In this document: positions 36,528 through 43,786 of the stretch, in pieces
Layout: every line of letters begins with the position of its first letter
Numbering within the stretch: position 1 is the first letter of the stretch
Assembly (NCBI GenBank): GCA_040901795.1
Contig: JBBDYH010000064.1
Span: 62,001 to 126,000, forward strand
Length of the DNA stretch: 64,000 nt
Reading direction: 5' to 3'
DNA from: JBBDYH01 sp040901795
GTDB taxonomy: Bacteria; Planctomycetota; Planctomycetia; Pirellulales; JALHPA01
The notes under the pieces: generated by a model
Databases searched by the model: none
What the model was told of the DNA's origin: nothing
What the model saw: only the letters and a program-made list of their open reading frames with translations
Translations under genes and position numbers: made by a program

Positions 36528-39500
36528 TCACTGCGACCCAATGCGTGTTTGGGCCTCGCGCACATAAGCGTGAACTGAGTCGTCTTCTGCGTCGTGCTCC
36601 TTGTTCCGCGACTCTTGCAACCGCGCCAGGGTCGCGCGGGCCTCGTCCGTGTGTCCCAACTCGTGCTGCGCGAGCGCCAGGAACGCCAACGTCGTCGGTT
36701 GCTCTTGATCGCACTTGGTGAGCGTGGCCACGGCTTCCGCGTACCGCTCCTTCTGGAACTTGCCGTGGCGATACTGGGCTACGCCGAGGGCAATGCGATA
36801 CGCGGCATTGTCCGGAGCTAGCTCGCAGGCGGTCTCCATTTGGGCAACGGCGAACTCGCACATAAGCGCGTTGGAATTCGGATGCCGGATTACCGGTTCG
36901 GCGGCGTCGTGGTATGTCTTCGCGTCGGTTTCTTCGTGATAGCGCTCGACCCAAGCCAGCGCCATTTGCCGCGCCTCGGGCCGAATCGCCGGCGATTTCT
37001 TCAAGTACTCAATGACGTCGGCCTTGCGTAACGGCTTGGCAAAGAGGGAATCCAACAGGCCGACCGCTTCACGTTCTGCTGCGGCCTGCACGGTCCAGCG
37101 GCGCGTATCCCAGAATCTCAGAGTTCCATCACCGCAGCCGGCCGCCAGACGCTTGCCATCAGCGCTGAAGGCTAAGCTCCAAACCCAGCTCGTGTAGCCT
37201 CGCAGCGTAAGCGCTTCCTGGCCGGTCTTGATGTCCCAGATCTTAACGGTCTGCTCACCGCTGGCCGAAGCAAGGCGGCTGCCGTCTGGAGTGAACGCCA
37301 CAGAAGTCACGAGATTGTTGTGCCCGCGCAAGGTCTGAAGTTCCGCGCCTGTTCGCGCGTCCCATATCTTCACCGTCGTGTCCCAACTCCCGGAGGCGAT
37401 GAGACTCCCGTCCGGGCTGAAACTCACGCCAATGACACTGGCGGTGTGACCCTGGAGCGTGAAGGCTTCCTTGCCGGTCGCCGTATCCCAGACGCGGACG
37501 GTTCGATCGTGGCTCGCCGTGGCGAGCCGCCTGCCGTCGGGGCTGAACGCAACCGTCACAATGGCGGCCTTGTGGCCGAGAAGCCTCTGCTCGACTTGAA
37601 GGCTACTCACGTCCCAGATCACGACCTCGCTCGGTCCCTTATCCCCGTCCCCAACGCCACCCGTGCCGGAGGCAATCTTCCGGCCATCGGGGCTGAATCC
37701 GACGCTTGAGACTCCGCTCTGGTGACCGGTGAACGTGGAGTATGGCTTGCCTGTCACCGTGTCCCAGAGACGTACCGTCCCGTCCTCACTGGCCGACGCC
37801 AGTAAGGCACCGTCGGGGCTGAACGCTGCGCTCCAAACTCCGGCCCGGTGACCGTCGAGAGAATACCGTAATTGGCCGGTCGTGGTGTCCCAGACCTTGA
37901 CCGTCGCGCTCCCTTTGCTTGTCGAGGCCAGCAGCATGCTATCGGGGCTGAATGCGACGCTGGTAGCCCACTCGGCGCCGCCGGAAAAGGGAAGCGGCTC
38001 CTGGTTGGTTGTCACATCCCAGACCTTCGCGGTTCCATCCAGACTGGCTGACACAAGCGCGACGCCATCCGGCCTGAATGCCACGCTCGTGACGTTGCTC
38101 GTGTGGCCCCGGAAAACGCGCGTTTCCTCGCGTGTTGCCACGTTCCAGACGCGCATGGTCCGGTCGTTCTGGCCGGCAACGAGCCAGCGCTCGTCGGGAC
38201 TGAACGCCAGGCTTTCCACACTGCCGTGGCATCGGAGGGCATAGACTTGCGAGCCGGTCGTTACGTCCCAGACTCGCAGGGTGTTGTCATCTCCTCCGGT
38301 GGCCAGGCGCGTGCCATCTGGGCTGAACGCCACAGCAAAGGCCAAGACTTTGCCAGCTTTCAAACTGTGCAGCTCGCTGCCAGTATCTGCATCCCAGAGT
38401 TTTGCGAAACTGTCTGTACTCGCTGAGGCGAGCCGCGTTCCATCGGGACTAAACATCACGCTTCGGACCTCGCCGCTGTGGCCCGGGAGCATGCGCAAAC
38501 GCCGGCCCGTTGCAATCTCCCAGACCAGCACGTTGTGATCCGTACTGCCGGAGACGACGCGCGTGCCGTCGGGACTGAACGCCACACCTAACAGTCCGCC
38601 CCCATCGCCGCTGATCGTATGCTCTTCCTGGCCGTTGGCTGCGTCCCATATTCTTAGAGTCTTATCCGCGCTGGTGGAGGCAATCGTGCGGCCATCCGGG
38701 CTGAACGCCACTCCATAGACTCGGCCCGAGTGACCTTGAAGCAATCTCAGCACGCGGCCTGTTCGCGCATCGCAGACCTTTACGTGGTTGCCGCTGGCCA
38801 CGGCGATTCGCGCGCCGTCCGGACTGAACGCCACACTGTGCACCCCGTACCAGCCGGTGTGATCGGGGATTGTGAGGAGCTCGCCGCGGCATAGTCGATC
38901 GAGGCACGCCCACTCCCAGCCCCGCTGGTCACGCGGGCAGTCGTCGAGAAGTTGCCGCGCGCGGCCCAAGTTCGCTTCGTACCATGCCGACTGCGCGACC
39001 GCGATGTGATGGAAGTACTGGAACACCTCTGCCTTCTGCCGTTGCGACTCGGCATCGTCGAGCGCCACCTGCAGCCGCAATGTAAAGGCGGAGCCAATAA
39101 AGAGAGCAAGCATCGCCAGGAGCGCCACCAGAGCCAGGCTGCCGGTGGCCAGCAGCCGCTTATTGCGCCGCACGAATTTTCGCAGCCGGTAGCCGGCCGA
39201 CGGGGGACAGGCCAAGACCGCCTCACCTTCAAGATATCGCTGGAGGTCGCGGGCCAGTCCGGCGGCGGTCTCGTAGCGGCAGTTGCGATCCTTGTCGAGG
39301 CACTTCATCACCACCCAATCCATCTCTCCGCGGACCAGCTTGGCCAGCCTGGCCGGCTCGGTCTGCCGCTGCGCCGCGATCGCCGGCAGCGTATGCTTCG
39401 ATCCGCTGAGGCGCGTGCTCGGTTTGGGCGGTTCCTCCTCGCGGATCACTCGCAACAGTTCGGCAAACGCTGTCTGCTTCAGCCGCGTCCGATCAAGTGG

Positions 39501-40370
39501 CGTCGTCCCGGTAAGCAGCTCGTAGAGCAGCACCCCCAGGCTGTAGACGTCGGAGCGCGTATCAATGTCCTGGTTATTGAGTTCGGCTTGCTCCGGGCTC
39601 ATGTATTCAAGTGTGCCCACGACCGCTCCGAATTCCGTGAAGAGCGTTCGCTCCGTAAGCCTCTGCCCGGTCGCCTTGGCGACGCCAAAATCGATCACCT
39701 TGACCACAGGAATGCCGTCATAGGGGGCGACGAGGACGTTGCTTGGTTTCAGGTCGCGATGAATGACGCCTTTCTGGTGTGCATGCTGCACTGCCTGGCA
39801 CACGGGAATGAACAGCTCAAGCCGCGCTTTCAGCGTCTTTTGCTTTTCGTCGCAATACATGGTGATGGGTACGCCCTTGACCAGCTCCATCACGAAATAG
39901 GGCCGGCCGTCGGCGGTGGCGCCGCCATCAAGGATCTTGGCGATGTTCGGATGGTCCATGAGCGCCAGTGCCTGGCGTTCCGCCTCGAAGCGGGCCAGCA
40001 CCTGGCGGCTGTCGAGGCCCGGCTTGATGATCTTGAGGGCGACGCGCCGCTTCAGCGGCTCGGTCTGTTCCGCCATGTAAACGGCGCCAAAGCCGCCCTC
40101 GCCGATTTGCTGGAGCAGCTTGTAAGGCCCAATCACGGAACCGGCCACGTCGTGGACCGGCATGTGATTGACTGCCCGGTCTCGTGAAGAACCGGCAGTT
40201 GCGAGAAAGTTTTCTGCTCGCTCGTACGCGACCAGCAGGCTTTCGACCTCCGCGCGCAGCGCCGCGTTATCGCCGCATTCGGAGGCGATGTATTGGGCGC
40301 GCTCGGCCGGTTCTGCGAACTCCACAGCTCGGCCGAAAATCGCTTGCACATCGGCTGCTGGAAGGCTCAT
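36528..40370 (-). CDS. Ser/Thr protein kinase with 14 WD40 repeats
   Basis: 1,280 residues. Kinase domain ~80-345: IGEGGFGAVY, VALKIIKPG, HRDLKPSNVL and DFGVAKA, all catalytic residues present. One membrane segment near residue 415-435 (LLATGSLALVALLAMLALFI). Outside are 14 WD40 repeats (each with VxSVAFSPDG... WDxxTG), enough for two seven-bladed propellers, then TPR-like helices. The kinase probably reads an external or periplasmic ligand with the propellers. An ECF sigma factor lies 2.7 kb upstream, with an inserted peroxidase unit between them. Confidence 0.93.
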   Translation of the reverse strand: MSLPAADVQAIFGRAVEFAEPAERAQYIASECGDNAALRAEVESLLVAYERAENFLATAGSSRDRAVNHMPVHDVAGSVIGPYKLLQQIGEGGFGAVYMAEQTEPLKRRVALKIIKPGLDSRQVLARFEAERQALALMDHPNIAKILDGGATADGRPYFVMELVKGVPITMYCDEKQKTLKARLELFIPVCQAVQHAHQKGVIHRDLKPSNVLVAPYDGIPVVKVIDFGVAKATGQRLTERTLFTEFGAVVGTLEYMSPEQAELNNQDIDTRSDVYSLGVLLYELLTGTTPLDRTRLKQTAFAELLRVIREEEPPKPSTRLSGSKHTLPAIAAQRQTEPARLAKLVRGEMDWVVMKCLDKDRNCRYETAAGLARDLQRYLEGEAVLACPPSAGYRLRKFVRRNKRLLATGSLALVALLAMLALFIGSAFTLRLQVALDDAESQRQKAEVFQYFHHIAVAQSAWYEANLGRARQLLDDCPRDQRGWEWACLDRLCRGELLTIPDHTGWYGVHSVAFSPDGARIAVASGNHVKVCDARTGRVLRLLQGHSGRVYGVAFSPDGRTIASTSADKTLRIWDAANGQEEHTISGDGGGLLGVAFSPDGTRVVSGSTDHNVLVWEIATGRRLRMLPGHSGEVRSVMFSPDGTRLASASTDSFAKLWDADTGSELHSLKAGKVLAFAVAFSPDGTRLATGGDDNTLRVWDVTTGSQVYALRCHGSVESLAFSPDERWLVAGQNDRTMRVWNVATREETRVFRGHTSNVTSVAFRPDGVALVSASLDGTAKVWDVTTNQEPLPFSGGAEWATSVAFSPDSMLLASTSKGSATVKVWDTTTGQLRYSLDGHRAGVWSAAFSPDGALLASASEDGTVRLWDTVTGKPYSTFTGHQSGVSSVGFSPDGRKIASGTGGVGDGDKGPSEVVIWDVSSLQVEQRLLGHKAAIVTVAFSPDGRRLATASHDRTVRVWDTATGKEAFTLQGHTASVIGVSFSPDGSLIASGSWDTTVKIWDARTGAELQTLRGHNNLVTSVAFTPDGSRLASASGEQTVKIWDIKTGQEALTLRGYTSWVWSLAFSADGKRLAAGCGDGTLRFWDTRRWTVQAAAEREAVGLLDSLFAKPLRKADVIEYLKKSPAIRPEARQMALAWVERYHEETDAKTYHDAAEPVIRHPNSNALMCEFAVAQMETACELAPDNAAYRIALGVAQYRHGKFQKERYAEAVATLTKCDQEQPTTLAFLALAQHELGHTDEARATLARLQESRNKEHDAEDDSVHAYVREAQTRIGSQ

Positions 40371-40388
40371 GGTGGCACTCCAATGGCT

Positions 40389-40442
40389 CTACTATTACAA
40401 GCGACATCCGGAGGCGGCGACTGCCAAAAAGTTTGGCCGCTT
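40389..40442. repeat. Left direct repeat bracketing the peroxidase unit
   Basis: Contains CTATTACAAGCGACATCC and GCGGCGACTGCCAAAA; ~85% like 43072-43127, same orientation. It lies just upstream of the WD40 kinase start on the minus strand. Confidence 0.8.
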
Positions 40443-40450
40443 ATTGACGC

Positions 40451-40478
40451 GGGGCGGCGCCATCATAAACGCCGCCCC
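40451..40478 (-). terminator. Hairpin after the exported hypothetical gene
   Basis: A perfect stem GGGGCGGCG / CGCCGCCCC with a 10-nt loop follows the hypothetical gene (minus strand), before the left direct repeat. Confidence 0.65.
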
Positions 40479-40516
40479 GTTGGTATGCATCCACCTCTAA
40501 ACGAGAATCATCTGCC

Positions 40517-41320
40517 TCAATCGTCGTCTTCATCGTCCTCGTCGTCGTTATCCTCGTGCTTGCCGCGCCGGGCCGTGAACGTGAGATCATCGACGGTCGC
40601 GCTGACGGTAACCTCCGTCAAGTCGTTATTGTCTTCGCCATCCGTGAGGGGCTCCGGATCGAAGAATGCGACCACTGCGAGCCCTGTTCCGTCCTCGGGG
40701 GCGAACTCATCGTGGTGCACTTTCAGGATGGGCCGGCGCGGCTTGCGAGCTCCTTCTTCCCAAGCCTTCAGCGTCAATTTGTCTCCTACGATGCTGGCTT
40801 CGAGAATGTAAGTCTTGCCTGCTTCGAACGGAAAATCATCGGGATCGGCCATGGCGAGGATTGTCTGGCCGCGGGCATCGGGGTCAAAGAAACTAAAACG
40901 CTCGATGTAGAAGGTGCCGAAGCTGGTGCTGCCGAAAAACCCGTAGTGGATCCGGTCCTCGTGGTTTTCGCGGAGCGCGAACCCGACGGTCGTCCCGTCG
41001 GTGTTGGCGCGGATCGTCCCGCGCATCGTCCCATGGCCAAACACCGGATTGTCTTCCGCCGGCGCCCAGTCGGCGTCGAGCTTTCCCACGGTGGGTTCAT
41101 TCACGGGAATCGCCTCGGTCGTTTCAAGCACGTACTCGCCGGAGCCGGCATCGAAGGAACCCCGGCAGGGGCCCGTGAGGCAGGTGATATCAAATTCCTC
41201 CCACCCCTCCGAATCGCCGTCGTTGAAGTTGTCGATCAGGATGGTCCGGCGGCCTTCACCGGCCGACAGCGCGGTCACGGCCAACAGCATCAAGGCAATC
41301 GCGGTCCACATGCGCTTCAT
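40517..41320 (-). CDS. Exported hypothetical protein, lectin-like fold
   Basis: 267 residues from ATG 41320 (AGGAGG upstream). Signal peptide MKRMWTAIALMLLAVTALSA; body ILIDNFNDGDSEGWEEF, GFALRENHEDRIHYGFFGS, ADDLTFTA-type ending, resembling concanavalin/LamG-like carbohydrate-binding folds. It ends in an acidic tail (KHEDNDDEDDEDDD), like RTX protein 1. It is downstream of the cytochrome c peroxidase gene with 38 nt between them and probably co-transcribed. Confidence 0.8.
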   Translation of the reverse strand: MKRMWTAIALMLLAVTALSAGEGRRTILIDNFNDGDSEGWEEFDITCLTGPCRGSFDAGSGEYVLETTEAIPVNEPTVGKLDADWAPAEDNPVFGHGTMRGTIRANTDGTTVGFALRENHEDRIHYGFFGSTSFGTFYIERFSFFDPDARGQTILAMADPDDFPFEAGKTYILEASIVGDKLTLKAWEEGARKPRRPILKVHHDEFAPEDGTGLAVVAFFDPEPLTDGEDNNDLTEVTVSATVDDLTFTARRGKHEDNDDEDDEDDD

Positions 41321-41358
41321 GGGGAACCTCCTTTTGAAAAGAGTGAAACTACAGAGCA

Positions 41359-42897
41359 CTAGTCCTCCTCGTCTGCCGCTGATTCGGGCAGCGTAAACTC
41401 GTGCAGCGGTAAGCCGCTGGGCAACTCGCGCGGCACCAGCCGCAGCAGCCGCCGCGGCGTGGCGCGAGGATCAAGTAAGCCAGTGCGGACAAATTGCACC
41501 AGGTCGTTAAACTCGCGATCCGTCAGCTCGAGCGGCTCGGCAACCAGCGAATCGAGGTCGGCCAACAGGTCTTCCGGCGAGACGCTGCTCAGCTCTAGAT
41601 CTGCGGCAACCCCTGCCTCGTCGGGGTCGTACGTCCACAGCGATAGCTCGACGTCGAGATGATGCCGCACCGCGTCCTCCAGCCGCGTAAAACTGCCGTT
41701 GTGAAAGAACGTTGGCGCAAGCGCGATGTTCCGCAGCGGCGACGTGCGAAAGTGATAGCGATCGGCCGAATCGCCGCTGATCTGCTCCGCTCCAAAGTCT
41801 TCGTCGTCATTGGGACCGTCGAAGTGAACGTTGCCGGTCTCCAGGCCAAAGGCCGGTGCAAGCTGCGGCACGCCGATGTTATGGTTTAGAAAATCGCTGA
41901 ACATCTCGTTGGCGGCGCCTGAAACCTGATGGCAGGCCACACAGTTGGCCTTGCCAAAAAACAGCATCGCCCCGCGCTTTTCGGAGTCGGTCATCGCGCC
42001 CCGCCGGCCGCGGGCAAAGCGGTCGATCGGCGCGTCGGTAAACGTGAGTGCGAACTCAAATTCAGCGATGGCCGCGCCCACCATGGCGAAGTCAATCGGC
42101 GCCCCTTCGGCCACTTCGGGGAAGATGCTGGCGAACAGCTCGACGTAGTTCTCATTCGCGTTCAGCTCCGCAAGCACGCGCTCGCGGATCGGCTCGTTGC
42201 GAAAGCCGCTCTCGTCCGGGTCGGGTACTTCGATGCCCACGTCGTCGTCGAACACATCGAAGCTGTCGTCGATGTCGTCGTCGCCGGTCACGCCGTTGAA
42301 GCCGGTCATTTCCACAAGCTCCGTCTGCGGAAGGTGCCCTTGTGCGGCCAACAGATGGGCGAAGCGCTCATCCCCCTCCGGAAACCGCATGGTCCCTTCG
42401 GGTAACGGAAAGACGAAGCCGCCTGAGCCATCGGAGTTGTCGAACGGATCGCCCGAAGCCGCAAAGAAACGGCCATTCCACATCAATGCAGGGAAGAACG
42501 CCGAGTTGAGCAGCGTTGGCGAGCGGCGCTGATTGCGCGGGCCAGTCCGCTCAAGGCCGACGACATTGTTGCTGAAGATGCCGATGGCAATCGATTGCGA
42601 ATCGGCAAAACCGAATTGCGGCGCATGGCAGCCGGCGCACGAATTGTCCTTGCGCAACGCCATGATCGGATCAAAGAACAGATGCCGCCCTAAGTCGGCC
42701 AGATCGGGATCGAGCCGGCGGCCCAATCGTGCTTCGAGCTCTTCCTCGATCCGGCCGGTGAAGCCGTGCTCGTCGAGCAATTCCGCGAGTTGTCCGTCGA
42801 GCGATCGGCCTCCCCTTCTGTCCTCGCTCAGTGCGACCGAAAGACCGGCCGCAATCAAAACGGCACAACAAATGGACCAACGCAGGAAGGTATTCAT
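41359..42897 (-). CDS. Di-haem cytochrome c peroxidase family protein
   Basis: Periplasmic di-haem protein (MauG/CcpA family) of 512 residues: signal peptide (AVLIAAGLSVALS), first haem motif CAGCH (~residue 92), second CVACH (~residue 314), and late HHL and RTGLL segments. An Asp-rich insertion (GDDDIDDSFDVFDDDVGIEV) near residue 205 is unusual and suggests a calcium or surface role. Oxidises cytochromes with peroxide, or modifies proteins. The ATG overlaps the stop of a 9-codon leader frame and follows candidate RNA B. Confidence 0.88.
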   Translation of the reverse strand: MNTFLRWSICCAVLIAAGLSVALSEDRRGGRSLDGQLAELLDEHGFTGRIEEELEARLGRRLDPDLADLGRHLFFDPIMALRKDNSCAGCHAPQFGFADSQSIAIGIFSNNVVGLERTGPRNQRRSPTLLNSAFFPALMWNGRFFAASGDPFDNSDGSGGFVFPLPEGTMRFPEGDERFAHLLAAQGHLPQTELVEMTGFNGVTGDDDIDDSFDVFDDDVGIEVPDPDESGFRNEPIRERVLAELNANENYVELFASIFPEVAEGAPIDFAMVGAAIAEFEFALTFTDAPIDRFARGRRGAMTDSEKRGAMLFFGKANCVACHQVSGAANEMFSDFLNHNIGVPQLAPAFGLETGNVHFDGPNDDEDFGAEQISGDSADRYHFRTSPLRNIALAPTFFHNGSFTRLEDAVRHHLDVELSLWTYDPDEAGVAADLELSSVSPEDLLADLDSLVAEPLELTDREFNDLVQFVRTGLLDPRATPRRLLRLVPRELPSGLPLHEFTLPESAADEED

Positions 42898-42923
42898 AGT
42901 TCACCCCTGTATGTTGCTGCCAT
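42894..42923 (-). CDS. Nine-codon leader ORF upstream of the peroxidase
   Basis: MAATYRGEL, stop. AGGAG lies eight bases before its ATG; its TGA overlaps the peroxidase ATG (ATGA). Likely couples translation of the peroxidase to the preceding RNA element. Confidence 0.55.
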   Translation of the reverse strand: MAATYRGEL

Positions 42924-42941
42924 GACTTTGCTCCTACGTTT

Positions 42942-43067
42942 CGGTCCGCGGTAAATAAAACGACATTCCGCTAGCGCGCAGACTGAGCGCCGCGGTGATT
43001 CCGTGCTGGTGAATCGGACAGCCGCCGAAGGCGAATCGGCTCGGCGGTAGAATTCGCCGGCCGCTTG
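42942..43067 (-). ncRNA. Candidate structured 5' UTR RNA, copy B
   Basis: Divergent copy: stem GGCGAAT / ATTCGCC replaces GGTGAG / CTCACC of copies A and C (paired changes); loop holds CCGCCGAGC; second stem CAGTCTGCG / CGCGGACCG. Contains an additional hairpin CCGATTCGCCTTCGGCGG. Upstream of the leader ORF and peroxidase. Confidence 0.55.
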
Positions 43068-43071
43068 GACT

Positions 43072-43127
43072 CCACTATTACAAGCGACATCCAGACGCGG
43101 CGACTGCCAAAAGAATCGGGCCGCTCA
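43072..43127. repeat. Right direct repeat bracketing the peroxidase unit
   Basis: Second copy of the ~55 bp unit at 40389-40442. It overlaps the stop codon of the ECF gene and likely represents the original ECF-kinase spacer. Confidence 0.8.
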
Positions 43128-43700
43128 CTGGGGCGCGGTAGAATCGTCGCGGTGCACGTGGCGATAAAGCCACGCCCGGGCGAATGCCCACTGGCGGTAG
43201 GCGGTCCGGGTGGGGAGGCCGAGCGCGTTTGCCGCTTGTTCGGTCGTCAGGCCGGCGAAGTAGCGCAGCTTGACCAATTCCGCTGTCTGGCTATCGACCT
43301 GGGCGAGTTGTTCCAAGGCCTCGTTGAAGATCAGCAAATCTTCGGGCGGATCGTCGATCGCTAATGCCTCTGGATCGAGCTCCACGCGCACCAGACCGCC
43401 CCCGCGCTTGATCCTATGTTTATGTCGCGCGGCGTCGACCAGAATTCGCCGCATCGCCTCGGCAGCGGCGGCAAAGAAGTGGCCGCGACTGTCCCAGTTT
43501 CGGACTCGGTCACTGTCCACCAGGCGCAGATACGCCTCGTGCACCAAAGCCGTGGCCTCGAGCGTCTGTCCCGGCTTCTCCTGGCCGAGCTTCTGAGCGG
43601 CCAGCTTCCGCAGCTCGTCGTACACCAGCGGCAGGAGCTGCTCCGCGGCGTGCGGATCGCCCTGTTCAATTGCGGAAAGGATCTGCGTGACGTCGCTCAT
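43125..43700 (-). CDS. ECF RNA polymerase sigma factor 1
   Basis: 191-residue group 4 sigma factor of the planctomycete type (Sig-70 X6 style). Region 2: ALVHEAYLRLVD, GHFFAAAAEAMRRILVDAAR; region 4: ELVKLRYFAGLTTEQAANAL, LGLPTRTAYRQWAFARAWL. Its kinase partner is the WD40 kinase; in such pairs the sigma factor is regulated by phosphorylation rather than by an anti-sigma. Nearly identical N-terminus to the second ECF gene at 51 kb. Confidence 0.92.
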   Translation of the reverse strand: MSDVTQILSAIEQGDPHAAEQLLPLVYDELRKLAAQKLGQEKPGQTLEATALVHEAYLRLVDSDRVRNWDSRGHFFAAAAEAMRRILVDAARHKHRIKRGGGLVRVELDPEALAIDDPPEDLLIFNEALEQLAQVDSQTAELVKLRYFAGLTTEQAANALGLPTRTAYRQWAFARAWLYRHVHRDDSTAPQ

Positions 43701-43745
43701 CAGGCCCCCGGCGATACAAGACAGCCGCTATTGTAACGTCGGTCG
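43701..43745 (-). promoter_or_regulatory. Conserved ECF gene 5' region (copy 1)
   Basis: On the minus strand: CCGACGTTACAATAGCGG then CTGTCTTGTATCGCCGGGGG and the ATG. The same ~45 nt lies upstream of the second ECF gene. TACAAT is a plausible -10 box. Confidence 0.5.
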
Positions 43746-43786
43746 AGACGAAATGCCCCTGCTGCCGGCCCGCAATCTATTCACGT

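Noticed and set aside
40389..40442. Sigma-54 promoter in the direct repeat (TGGCAG)
   Set aside because: The GC at the -12 position is not at correct spacing.
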